Made by a program: the position numbers and the translations under genes. 64,000 nt of DNA from Tetrahymena thermophila SB210 (taxonomy: Eukaryota; Ciliophora; Oligohymenophorea; Hymenostomatida; Tetrahymenidae): assembly GCF_000189635.1 (NCBI RefSeq), contig NW_002476554.1, positions 711,493-775,492 of the forward strand, read 5' to 3'. Position 1 is the first letter of the stretch; every line of letters begins with the position of its first letter. Of the stretch, positions 39,412 to 51,660 are shown one piece after another. Under the pieces are notes generated by a model. The model had not been told where the DNA came from, did not search any database, and was given only the letters and a program-made list of their open reading frames with translations.

Positions 39412-40200
39412 GTTGTTATAATTTCATATAATAAACTTTGAATTCTATAAAATAATAATCCATTTTATATTTGTTATAATTTTTTAACATCTTTAAAAAA
39501 CAAAAAAGTTTTAATTAACTTAGTTAACTAAACTATATAAGACTGGCTTGAATTAAAACCAAAATATTTTTTTTAAAGTTTTTTTATTTTATTAATTGAA
39601 ATAGAAAATTATTCAAATATACTTTGAAATTTAAATTTATCTTTTTTATTAATTTTTTATGTATTCATTTATTTATGAATTTCTAAAAAAATTTGTTTCT
39701 TGGGTGTTAATATGTTCGGGTGTTAATTAATGAGGATTGATAGTATTTTAAATCTACATTTATATTTAAAAATAGTCCATATTAAAATATTTGCTAACTT
39801 ATTTTTGTATTTTAATTACCTAATTAATTTACTCTATTTTCTTCACACTTTTTTAGTTATATTGGCCAATAATTTACATTTATAAACTTTTCAATTTTTA
39901 TGAAAATATATTTAATTTAATTCATAGTTGCATACATACAAAATTAATATAAATATTTTTAAATTAAAAATTATATCCCTATTAAATGAATGTTTTTCTT
40001 TCTGTTTGAAAATAGAGTTAAATAAGATATTTTTTTTTGATTTGAGTATTAGTTAAAGTCAGTTGCAGTTAGTTATGGTTAAAAATTATATTAATTTTTA
40101 TTTTTCTTAAGATTTAAAAAAAATTATACTAATATAAAATGGAATATCATAGAATTATATATTTATTATATGAAATTATAAGAATAATCTTCAATTTTTA
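39412..40200. other. Spacer between convergent paralogs
   Basis: From about 39990 it shares sequence with 44285-44440 (attagttatggttaa, then tagaattatatatttattat), marking the 3' flank of a duplicated unit. No gene. Confidence 0.65.
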
Positions 40201-40554
40201 TCAAAAAACAATAGAAAATATAGCTAATAAAAGAAAACTAAGTGAAAGTTTTCCAATATGAAGACAAGAAAGAAATTTGTTTAACCAGGACTAAATTGTT
40301 TTATTGGTTGTTGTACAAGTAGTTTTAGCACAATTAAGAACATAGCTATCGCTTTAATTAGTACCTGAAGCACATGTAGTTAAACAATTTCCAATAGATA
40401 ATAATTAATTAGCACAATCTTAGTCACCTGATTAGCAAAGTGTTGCTATAGCATTCTCAGCTGTAGTGGTGCATTATTAAACCTTTTAGGATGTTTAAGC
40501 AGATACATTAACAATTAGTAAAATAAGCAAAATAGAGGCAGCTAAAAATTTCAT
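40201..40554 (-). CDS. Small Cys-rich GPI-type surface protein, paralog 2
   Basis: Minus strand, 117 aa, ATG at 40554, TGA at 40203-40201. Signal peptide MKFLAASILLILLIVNVSA, eight Cys in the same order as paralog 1 (QQC, TLC, QDC, GNC, TTC, LNC, TTC, LSC), several Asn-linked sites (NQS, NKT), and a GPI-type tail KLSLSFLLLAIFSIVF. The signal peptide and tail are almost unchanged among paralogs, while the middle differs in most non-Cys positions, as if the exposed part evolves faster. Its upstream flank (40555-41600) is a repeat that recurs three more times downstream. Confidence 0.87.
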
Positions 40555-42000
40555 TTTTTTAATTTTATTTTAATTAATTTTCTTTTTTAGATTTAATTAT
40601 TATTATGTGTAATATCATCATTGAATTATTAGTAATTTATAGCTCAAAAAAAAGTTTTGAAATACAAGAATGAATGATTAATTAAGTAAGTTAAAAAACA
40701 AAATAGCCATGAAAAAGTAAATATGTAACATATTTTAAATAAGGATTTATCTAAGGTTTAAAACTATTTCTTTAAATAAATTAATGCTGAATTATTATTT
40801 TAAAAAGAGTTTATTCATTTTTTCATCCATAGTAAATAATTTTTAAACAAAAATTGAATAAATGTATGTATTTGTAACATTTCATATTGATTACATAAAT
40901 TATTTTTAAATAAATAAAAGATCAAATTCAAATTCGAGTGTTTTAATTACTAAATTATGCTAATTAATTAAGTGCTTTTCTGCATTATTTTGTAAAGTTA
41001 TTTATTAATAAAATTCAAACATCATCGTAATTGAAATTAATAAGAAAAAAGTTCTAATCTTTTTGAAAATTATTTGATATTAATTAAGTCAATTAATAGA
41101 TAATAAAGTGTAAATGTTTATAATATTTACATAGTAAAGTTTTCCAAAAAGGATTTACATAAAAAAGCATAATTAAAAGTGGGAAATATCAATAATAAAA
41201 GCAATTCGCTATTAATAATTTTGTCTATTTTGTATGGGAGTTATAATCTATTTAGATTTGTGGTTAATTAATTAATTTATATATCTAAAATAGAAAAATT
41301 TAGTTTCAGAGGCTATAAAGAAATCCACTAAATCAATTTTCTCAATTTATCTACTTTAAAAAATCTTTCTAATATCTACTTGAAACTGTTGTTAATAAAT
41401 TAAATTAAAGCCAAACATTCATAATTATAAATAATTATAATTTGAAATATTATTTGACTCTAACGCCTTCTTTCTAAATTCAATTTCGAGTAATAAATTA
41501 TAATTTGTTGGAAAATTTAAGTTTCACATAATTTAGAATAATAAATATAAATTATTTCTTATAATAGTAGGATTCAAAGCTTAGATTAAAAGGGTCTATA
41601 TATAAAGGTGCTCACTAAAAAAAATATTGAACTCAAAAATTAAATTTCAAAAATATAATAAAAATAATAAATTGAATTTTACATTCATTCCCACATATTT
41701 AATCATTACTAAGAAGTATAAATTTAAAGAAAAAACTTCTGATATTTTTATGAGAAAATCAAATTTTATTTCACAAAATGAATTTGATTAAATTCAATAT
41801 TTGATTTTAGATTGATTCAGATATTAGTTAGATCATTTTAATGTAAGTAATATAATTAGCAATTTTAAACAAAATATAAAAAATCCTTTTTTAATTTTTT
41901 TTGTAACAAAATATTTAAGCAATCCTTTTATTTATTTAATCAACATAAATACAGTTATTAATTTAATTAAATAAAATAAAGATATACATTATACTTGTTA
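40555..42000. repeat. Flanking repeat unit R1 of the Cys-rich gene cluster
   Basis: 5' flank of paralog 2. Blocks such as gtgggaaat near 41181, agatttgtggttaatt near 41255 and taacgccttctttctaaat near 41461 recur in the same order in R2, R3 and R4. No coding sequence. The part after about 41600 is the unique promoter flank of the P450 gene. Confidence 0.8.
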
Positions 42001-43557
42001 ATGTCAATTATTTAGCTGTTTATAGGATTCATAATAGGTACCATAATATATTAGACGGTTATTAAAACACTCTATTTATATTATGTATATAAGAGAAGGT
42101 ATGGAAAGGATATAATTGTTTTGTTTTATCCTGTTATTGGTTGGTATTATTTTGTCAATTAATCTTTTAAGAAATATGGAGATTCCCACCAATTTTATAA
42201 AACTTTAATCAAAGAAAATCCAAACGCAAAAGCTATTCTTGCTTTATCTGGATTTACCAATATTATTACAATAATTGACACTAACTGGGTGAAGAAATGT
42301 CTCACAAATCAGCATCTTTTTTTCAAGAAGGATGGCCCTTTTGGATTCGATCTCTTATTTGGTGAAGGTTTGTTATTCAAAAATAAGCAAGAATGGAAGA
42401 ACCAAAGAGCATTTTTATAAGGAAATTTTCATTTCAATGCTTTAATGGAAAGATTTTAAATGTTCAAAGATTGTAATTTGTAATTCTGTTCAGAAGTTCC
42501 TTCTAACGGTGAGTATGTTAAGCTCGATTACTACAATGAAGCTGCCAAGGTTAGCTCAGATATCATTTCATATTCTTTTATGGGTAGATCTATAAATGAA
42601 ATTAAATCCAATTAGAAATCTTTCTCTATAGAACTCATTAATTTAGTGAAAGATTGCTTTGTTTATAGAATTACTAATCCTTTTTTTATGATAAAGGCTT
42701 CAGTCTTTGGACCTAGAAAGAGTACAACATCTTTCAATAGCTCTACTGAAAAAGGCCTTTTAAGCCGTATAAAATCTATTAATAATTGTCTTTATAATAT
42801 TATAGAAGAAAGAGAATAATAATTGAAGAAAAAGTATAAAAATCATAATGAAATGGTGCCTGCTAACTTCTTAGATATGTATTTAAAAGAAATTTGGAAG
42901 TAAGAAGAAGAAAATAAAGAATCAAAGAATAAAATTACTCTAACCAGAAAAGAAATCGTAAATTAATATATAACTGTCATTTTTGCTGGAACAGATACTA
43001 CTTCTCATCTTATTGGGAATATACTCTTCGAACTAAGTAGAAATCCTGATGTTTACTAGCGCCTATAAAAGGAAATAGATGACAATATTCTTAGCTTTGA
43101 GAATATGAAGTATGAAGATTTAAATAACTTGCCTTACTTAAGGCTTGTTATTAAGGAAACACAAAGACTATATCCAGCAATTTTTTATCTTTTTGGTAGA
43201 TTTATGGATAAGAGTTATACAGATGAAGATCTCTTTATTTCAAAAGACTTAGAGGTTTAAATTAGATTAGTTTCGCAATAAGAAAAGCAAAGTGGCTTAT
43301 TCAGTGATATACAGAAGTTCAATCCTGATAGATACAATTCAACAGATAAAGAAGACCCATACGACTTTATTCCTTTTTCTGCAGGTCCTAGAAATTGCAT
43401 AGGATAGTATTTGGCTCTCATTGAGACCAAAGTAGCAATAGTCTATGCTTTAAAAAAATTCCATCTCAAGAAGCGTGATGATTATGAGTTAAAGATGTTT
43501 TAAGAGTTCGTATACTCTCCAGTAGAAAAAGACCTCTTTTATATTAAAAGAAAATGA
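42001..43557 (+). CDS. Cytochrome P450 monooxygenase
   Basis: Single exon, 518 aa, ATG 42001 to TGA 43555-43557. N-terminal membrane anchor (QLFIGFIIGTIIY) followed by a basic linker. I-helix oxygen-binding motif AGTDTT at 329-334, ExxR at Glu386-Arg389 (KETQRL), PERF-like FNPDRY, and the heme loop FSAGPRNCIG with thiolate ligand Cys466. These are the complete set for an active class II P450 on the endoplasmic reticulum, using a P450 reductase to oxidise lipid or xenobiotic substrates. Ciliates have their own P450 families; I cannot assign one. The gene sits between two copies of the repeat-flanked Cys-rich paralogs but carries no repeat itself. Confidence 0.93.
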
Positions 43558-44440
43558 AATAATTATTAAAAAAAAAAATAAACTCACATCATAAATTATT
43601 TTAACTAATATGTTCTACTTATCTATTTTTTTAACAATCAATCATTTTAAATTCATAAAAATAAACAACAAATTCAATAAAGTTGATGATTCCTTTTATT
43701 AATGATATTTTATGTTAAATAATTTGAACACTCATTTTAATTTAAGATAATTAATTGAATTTTGAGTGAAAAAAATAATTTTATTTTTTAGTGCTAAATT
43801 AAATTTTCAAATGAAAAATTTATTCTATCAAATAAATATTATAACAAAATCATTATAATAAATTTAATAACAAATTTTCATTAATGAAATTCAAAGAAAG
43901 CCAAAACCAAACATTTTCTGAGACTAAAATATATTGGACAGTAAAAATTTTCAATTTTTAAGAAATTAAAGTTTAATCAAGTTCAATCATACATTTATAA
44001 TTAATAAAAATTATTTATTCATATTAAAAGAAGACTGAATGTTTGATTAATAGTATATTAAAATAATTTTAAGTTTTTTATTAGTTAAAGCTGAGATTAT
44101 TTGCTGTGTTCTGATTGTTCAGTACTTAATAAATAGATTTAGTATTATTCCCAAAGTATATTTAGGTAGTTTTTTTCAATTTTTCAATATCTAAAGCGTT
44201 TTACCTAAAAAATTAATATTTATCTGTTTCAAAATATGGCAAAATAAAAGAATAATTTTTGAAAAAAATAATTATATATTAATAAAAGTCAGTTTTAGTT
44301 ATGGTTAACTAAGTTAATTATTTTTTTTTTGTTTTTTAAAGATATTTAAAAGTTGCAAGAATACGAACATAAAATAGATTCTTACTTTATAGAATTATAT
44401 ATTTATTATATGAAATTATATGAATTATCATAATTTTTTA
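43558..44440. other. Spacer; right end duplicated from 39990-40200
   Basis: No gene. From about 44285 it is the 3' flank copy shared with paralog 2. Confidence 0.65.
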
Positions 44441-44794
44441 TCAAATAACAATGGCAAATATAGCTAACAATAGTAAGCTAAGTGAGAGTTTTTCTAAGTA
44501 AACACAAGAAATATAATTGTTTGCCCATGTTTAAACAGCTTTGTTACTTGTTGTACAGGTAGTTTTAGCACACTTAATTACAGCTGAATCACTTTAATCA
44601 GGACCTGAACCACATGTGTTAAAACAATTTCTAATAGTTTGTAAGGCAGTAAGGCAATCTTAGTCATTTTATTAGCAAAGTGTTTAGGCAGCAGTCATAG
44701 CAGTTTTAGTGCATTATTCAACCTTTTATGTTGCTTCAGCAGATACATTAGTAATAGTTAGAATTAGCAAAATAGAAGCAGCAAATAATCTCAT
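44441..44794 (-). CDS. Small Cys-rich GPI-type surface protein, paralog 3
   Basis: Minus strand, 117 aa, ATG at 44794, TGA at 44443-44441. Signal peptide MRLFAASILLILTITNVSA, the same eight-Cys order (EQC, TLC, QDC, RNC, NTC, IKC, TTC, ISC), and a GPI-type tail KLSLSLLLLAIFAIVI. Same orientation as paralog 2, and it shares both flanks with it, so the two arose by duplication of a block of about 1.6 kb; the P450 gene lies between. Function unknown. Confidence 0.87.
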
Positions 44795-47700
44795 TTTTTA
44801 TCTTTTTTTGTAATTAATTTTCTTTTTTAGATTTAATTATTATTATGAGTAATATCATCTAATTATCTGGAATTTATAGCTCAAAAAATAAAGTTTGAAA
44901 TATAAAAATGATTAATTAATTAAGTTGAGAAACAATAGAAACAAGGAAAATATAAATAACTTATTTTAAATTTGGAATTTATATAAGGTTTAAAAAAGTT
45001 TCTTAATAAAAACTAATGCTGAATAATTATTTTAAAAACAGTCTACTAGTTTTATTTTTCATGCACAATATTGAATTTTCAAAGAAAAGTAGAAAAATAT
45101 AATTATTTATTACATTTCATATTGGTTACATTATCTTTAATTTTGTAAGATATTTGGAAAGCAAAGAGAAAATTTGAGTATTTTAATTACTAAGTTTTAT
45201 TAATCAATTAAGAAGTTATCTGTCTTATTTAATAAAGTTATTTATTGATAAAATACACAGATATAGAAATTGATAAGTATTAAAATCCAATCTTTACGAA
45301 AATTATTAGTAAAAGTGGGAAATAGTAATATTAAAATAATTAATTATTCGTAATTTTGTGTATTTTGATTTGGAGCCATAATTTACTTAGATTTGTGGTA
45401 AATTAATTTAAAAAACAGAAATAGAAAAATTTAGCTTTCAAGTTTTTGAAGTAATCAAATATTGATTGATGATTTATGTTTGTTTAATCATTAAAAAATA
45501 TTCCATCCATTAAATTAATTTAGTAAATTTGTCTCTCTACTTTAAAAATATCTTTTGAATATACTTGAAACTGCCAATAAATAATATATCAAATTAAATT
45601 CAAACATTAATAATTACAATTTAGTATTATTGACTACAACGCCTTTTTCTAGATCCAATTTCGAGTAATAAATTATTATTTTTTGTTTGAAAATTTAAGT
45701 TTCAAATATTTTAGATTATTAAATATAAATTATTTCATATTATTCTACTTCTCAAAGCTTAGATGCAAACTTTTATAAATTTATATAAATATTTTTCATT
45801 ACAAAAACTTTATTTTACTTTCATATTAATAATTTAAAGCATAATTTAATGAATGGATAGATAGGTTGAAATATATTCTTCTATATTTATTTTTATAAAA
45901 GAAAAGTTATATATATTGGATTATTGAGGTTAGTAATTCCAAGTAACCTTGAAGAAGTGCTCTTCAAAAAAAATAAATAAGAAAATTTTTTATTAAAATA
46001 TTTTAAAATAAAGAAACCAGTAGGCCCTCACTTCCAATATATATTTATTATATTCATTTATCAATTAACATAAATATCAAAAAAAATGTTAGTTACTCTA
46101 AGCTTTTTCATATAATCATATTGGGTTCAGTTAAAAAAATTAACCTATAGTTTTATTTTTCATGCACAAAATAAAATTTTCAAACAAAAATAGAAAAAGA
46201 TATTGATTACATTTTTTTTAATTTTGTAAGATATTTAGAAAGCAAAGATAAATTTTGTTTTAATTACAAAGTTTTATTAATCAATTAAGAAGTTATCTGT
46301 CTTATTTAATAAAGTTATTTATTGATAAAATACACAGATATAGAAATTGATAAGTATTAAAATCCAATCTTTAAAAGTATAAGCATATATATAAATTAAA
46401 TTAGAAAGTTTTTAATTTAGGATTGATACAAAAAAGCAACATTAAAAGTGGGAAATGGCAATAACAATAAAAATAATTAATTAATAATTTTGTATATTTT
46501 CATTTAGAGCTATAATTTACTTAGATTTGTGGTAAATTAGTTTAAAAAATAGAAATAGAAAAATTTAGCTTTCAAGTTTTTAAAGTAATCAAATATGAAT
46601 TGATGATTTATGTTTGTTTAATCATTAAAAAATATTCCATCCATTAAATTAATTTAGTAAATTTATTTCTCTACTTTAAAAATATCCTTTGAAAAAACTT
46701 GAAACTACCAATAAATAATATATCAAATTAAATTCATATATTAATAATAATATTTTGTATTTTTGACTATAACGCCTATTTCTAAATCCAATTTCGAGTT
46801 TTAAATTATTCTTTTTTGTTTGAAAATTTAAGTTTCACATAATTTAAATTAATAAATATCAATTATTTCATATAATTCTATTTCTCAAAGCTTAGATGTA
46901 AACTTTAAAAAACTTATATAAATGTTTTTCACAGCAAAAACTTTATTTTGCTTTCATATTAATGACTTAAAGCATAATTTAATTGATGGATGGATGGATA
47001 TATAGATTGAAATATATTCTTCTATTTTAATTTTTATAAAAGAAAAGTTTTATATATATATTGGATTATTTAGGTTAGTAAATTCAAGTAACCTTAAAAA
47101 ATTGCTCTTCAAAAAAATACCTTTAAAGCTTTAATATAAGCAAAAAAAATAAAATTTTTTTCTTAAGCCCATCATAGATAGTACTATTATATGTAATATC
47201 CTAATCTAATTATTTGAAATTTAAAGCTCTAAAAAAAACTGTTTGAAATTTTAAAGTAATTATTTAAGTTAAGAAATAGCAGAGCCACTTAAAAAATAAA
47301 TAACTCTTTTTAAATTAGGATTTATTTAAGGTTTCAAACTATTTCATTATAAAAACTTATGTTGAAATATTATCTTAAAAAGAGTCTACTAATTTTATTT
47401 TTCATGTACACTATAAAAATTTCAAACAAAAATAGAAAAAGATATTTATTTATAACATTTCATATTGATTGCAATTTTTAATTTTACAAAATATTTAGTA
47501 AGCAAAGAAAAAATTTGAGTATTTTAAATACTAAGTTTTATTAATCAATTAAGAAGTTATCTGTCTTATTTAATATAGTTATTTATTGATAAAATACACA
47601 AATAAAGGTATTAAAATCCAAACTTTATGATAATTATTTGTATCTTAAATTATTTAAAATGTGTTAAAGTATAGGCATATATATAAATTAGAAAGCTTTC

Positions 47701-48100
47701 AATTTAGGATTGACACAAAAAACATCATTAAAATTGAATATAGTAATAAGAAAATACAAGTAATTATAATAGTTTTGTGAATTTATTTGGGGTTATAATC
47801 TTTTCAAGTTTGTGGTAAATTAATTTATATAACAGAAATGGTTAAGCTTAGATTTAAAAGTTATAAAGTGATGAATTAAAACTGATGATTTATATTTGTT
47901 TAATCATTAAAATATATTTCATCCATTAAATTAATTTAGTTAATTTGTCTACTTTTAAAATATCTTTTGAATTAAAAATTATAAATTTGATATTTTTAAC
48001 TCTAACGCCTTTTCTCTAAATTCAATTTCTATTATTAAATTATTATTATTTAAAAATCTAAGTTTCATTTCAAAGTTTTGATTGTTTTTGGTCAAAACAG
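44795..48100. repeat. Flanking repeat units R2, R3 and R4 (R3 and R4 have no gene)
   Basis: Three further copies of the R1 flank: R2 about 44795-46000, R3 about 46130-47130, R4 about 47165-48080. Anchors: gtgggaaat at 45316 and 46449; agatttgtggtaaatta near 45390 and 46522, with aagtttgtggtaaatta near 47808 in R4; aacgcc at 45639, 46770 and 48004. R2 and R3 also share a 170-base block (aagcataatttaat, then gaaatatattcttctat, then ggattatt) at 45806-45975 and 46937-47120, so they are tandem units of about 1.13 kb. R4 begins at the point where the paralog start codon would lie, but no Cys-rich frame is left in R3 or R4. No other gene found. Confidence 0.8.
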
Positions 48101-48358
48101 AGTGCCTGGTCTAAGAGATATTCATTTATTTAAGTAAATTTAATTTATGAACTTTCATTTATTTAATAAGCTACCTACCTACCTACTAACATACCAAAAT
48201 AAAAATGATATTCATAAATATGAAAATAATAATTAATATATCTATCTATCTATATTTTTGGTTAAATTATTTTATTACAAAACATTATATAAGAAAATAT
48301 ATTATTTTCTACTATTCATATATTTAATATTTATTCATCCATTTTCATCTAAAGTTTA

Positions 48359-51300
48359 TCACTTGAATTTTATTTTAATGGCAACTAACGTTTTCGATTT
48401 AATACATTTACTTTTTACTTTCAATTATTATTATTTTTCATAATAATAATAACCTTAACCAACAAGCATATTCTAACTTTTTAAATGTTGAAGAAAAAAT
48501 ATATAATTAATAAGTTATTTAAAAAGAAAAAAGAATAAAAAATATGAAATTATAAGAAATGAATTAATAAATAATTAAAGTAAATTTTGAAAATAAAAAA
48601 ATGAGTGAAATTATGAGAGATAGAAGAAAAAAACACAAGTACTATAAAAAATAAAAGGATAAATAAATCTAATAAAAAACTAATAAACAAATTAAAAGAG
48701 TTTAATTTTTTTTTTTTAATTCATTTTTGTAAATAGAAACATCACAATCCAAATAAAAAAAACTGTTTTTACCTAAGATCAAGTGTCAAATTTGAGAGAT
48801 TAGTGCAATTTGCTAACGCAGAACCTAAACCTGTGGCAACAGTTGCATCAATTTAATTTCCACTTTTTAAATATTGAAGAAAAAATATATTATAACTCAT
48901 AAGTTATTTAGAAGGAAAAAATGAAGAAAAAATATTAAATTATAGGAAATGAATTAATAGATAATAAAGCAAATGCTGAAAGTAAAAAAATGAGTGAAAT
49001 TAAGAAAGATAGAAAAAGAAAAAAAACACAAATACAATAAAAAAGAAAAATATTAATAAATCTAATAAAAAACTAATAAACAAATTTTAATTTCTTTTAA
49101 TTAATTTTTATAAATAGAAATGCCATAATCCATTATAAACAAACTGTTTTTACTTAAGATCAAGTGTCAAATTTGAAAGATTTGTGCAATTTGCTAAAGC
49201 AGAACCTAAAGCTGAAACACCACTTGCACCAATTTTATTGGAACTTTTTAAATATTGAAGAAAAAATAATAATTTATAAGTTAATTAGAATGAAGTAAAA
49301 ATATGAAATTATAAGAAATGAATTAATAAATAATAAAAGTAAATGTTGAAAGTAAAAAATTATTGAAACAAAGAAAGATAGAAGAAAAAAAAACAATTAA
49401 TATAAAAAGGAAAAAGATAAGTAAATCTAATAAAAAGTTAATAAACAATAATAGAAATATCACAATCCAAAACAAATAAACTGTTTTTACCCAAGATTAA
49501 GCCTTAAATTTGAGAGATTAGTGCAATTTGTTAAAGCAGAGCTTAAGTCTGATACACCTTAATCACCAATTTAAACGAAACTTTTTAAATATTGAAGAAA
49601 AAATATATAATTAACAAGTTATTTGAAGGAAAATACAAAGAAAAAATACGAAATTATTAGAAATTAATTAATAAGTAATAAAAGCAAATGTTTAAATAAT
49701 AAAATGAGTGAAATTATGAAAGATAGAAGAAGAAAAGCATAAGTATTATAAAAAAGAAAAAGATTAATAAATCTAATAAACAAATTAAAAGAGTTTAATT
49801 TTTTTTAATTCATTTTTATAATTAGAAATATCACACTCCAAAACAAATAAACTGCTTTTACGTTAAATTAAGCATCAAATTAGAGAGATTAGTATAATTT
49901 GCTAAAGCAGACCATAAGCTTGATACACCTTTATCACAAATTGAATTGAAGCTTTTTAAATATTTAAGTAAAAATAAATAAATAATTAGTTATAAGAAAA
50001 AATATATAATTTTTATAAATGAATTGTTGAAAATAAAAGAATGAGAGAAATTAAGAAAGATAGAGAAAAAAAAACATAATTAAATAAAAATAAATAAAAT
50101 AAAAAGCTAATGTTTAATTTTTTTAAATTAATTTTTATAAATAGAAATATCACAATACAAAACAAATAAACTGTTTTTACCTAATATCAAGTGTCAAACT
50201 TGTGAGATTATTGCAATTTGTTAAGGCAGAACCTAAGGCTCCACCACTTCCACCAATTTTATTGGAACTTTTTAAATTTTGAAGAAAAATAAATTTTTAA
50301 TAAGTTATTTAGAAAGAAAAAATGAAGAAAAAATATGAAATTATAAGAAATAAATTATTGAAAATAAAAGAATGAGTGAAATTAATAGAGATAAAAGAAA
50401 AATAAAAATAATTACAATAAAAAATAAAAAGATAAATATATCTAATAAAAAGCTAATAAACAAATTTTAATTGTTTTAAATTAATTGTTATAAATAAAAA
50501 TATCACAATCCAAAACAAATAAACTGTTTTTACCTAAGATCAAGTGTCAAATTAGACAGATTAGTGCAATTTTTTAGAGCAGAACATAAGCTTGATACAC
50601 CTTCATCATAAATTGAATTGAAGCTTTTTAAATATTTAAGAAAAAAGTTGAAGGAAAAAATAAAGAAAAAATATGAAATTATTTGAAATGAATTGTTGAA
50701 AATAAAAAAGGAGTGAAATTAAGAAAGATAGAAGAAAAAAAACATAAGTTTAATAAAAAAGAAAAAGATAAAAAAATCTAATAAAATGTTAATAAGCAAA
50801 TTGAAAGAGTTTAATTGTTTTAAATTCATTTTTATAAATAGAAACATCACAATCCAAAACAAATTAATTATTTATACCTAAGATAAAGTGCCAAATTTGA
50901 GAGATTAGTACACTTTGCTAAAGCAGAACCTAAGTCTGAAGTACCTTAATTACCAATTTAATTTTCACTTTTTAAATAATGAAGAAAAATATTTAATTAA
51001 TAAGTTATTAAGAAGGAAAAAATGATGAAAAAATATGAAATTATAAGAAATGAATTGTTGAAAATAAAAAAATGAGTGAAATTAAGAAAGATAAAAGAAG
51101 AAAAAAAAAAGTACAATAAAAAATAAAAAGATAAATAAATTTAATATAAAACTAATAAACAAATTTAATTTAATTGTTTTAAATTCATTTTTATAAATAA
51201 ATAGAAATATCACAATAAAAAACAAATAAATAAATAAACTGTTTTTACCGAAGATAAAGTGTCAAATTTGAGAGATTAGTGAAATTTGCTAAAACAAAAC

Positions 51301-51649
51301 CTAAGCTTGATACACCACTTACACCAATTTAATTTCCACTTTTTAAATATTGAAGAAAAAATATATAATTAATTAATAAGTTATTTAGAAGGAAAAATGA
51401 AGAAAAAATATGAAATTATAAGAAATGAATTAATAAATAATAAAAGCAAATGTTCAAATTAAAAAAATGAGTGAAATTAAGAAAGATAAGAGTAAAATTG
51501 TTTAAAATTCATTTTTATAAATAGAAATATTACAATCAAAAACAAATTAACTGTTTTACAAAAGATCAAGTGTCAAATTTTAGAGATTAGTGCAATTTGC
51601 TAAAGCAGAATATAAGTCTGATGCACCTTAATCACCAATTATATTCTAA
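48359..51649 (-). CDS. Leucine-rich-repeat protein made of nine one-repeat exons (5' end not found)
   Basis: Nine internal exons on the minus strand, each one LRR, followed by a terminal exon (48476-48359) ending in TGA. Eight are 90 bases and one is 87. First and last mapped exactly: 51649-51560 and 48862-48773; the others lie near 51240, 50870, 50525, 50170, 49850, 49484 and 49145. Each is bounded by aatatttaaaaag and gtaaaaac, starts in phase 2 and ends in phase 2. The encoded unit is S-x-N-x-I-G-D-x-G-V-S-x followed by LGSALANCTNLSNLTLDL. The terminal exon adds 38 residues (NMLVGQGYYYYEKQ and a basic tail). This repeat type forms a very large ciliate family, used for protein binding. No start codon or first exon was found beyond 51660, so the gene may be truncated or its first exon distant. 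Introns of 220-290 bases are nearly identical to each other. Confidence 0.75.
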
Positions 51650-51660
51650 CTATTTAAATA
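48477..51660. repeat. Tandem exon-plus-intron array, nine units of about 310-375 bases
   Basis: Besides the exons, introns repeat tgaagaaaaaatat, aaattataagaaatgaatt, atgagtgaaatta, gaaagatagaaga, aatctaataaaaa and tagaaatatcacaatcca in the same order in every unit. Both exon and intron were thus duplicated together. One unit (near 50170) is shortened by exactly three bases in its exon, keeping frame. Confidence 0.9.

Noticed and set aside
46000-48100. Transposon or terminal inverted repeats in the repeat units R3 and R4
   Set aside because: Units are head-to-tail copies of a gene flank without terminal inverted repeats, target duplications or transposase.
48477-51660. Regularly spaced near-identical blocks that look like a CRISPR or satellite array
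   Set aside because: Units are 310-375 bases, the constant blocks are coding LRR exons with matched splice sites and phase, and one exon has an in-frame three-base loss. This is a gene, not CRISPR or satellite DNA.
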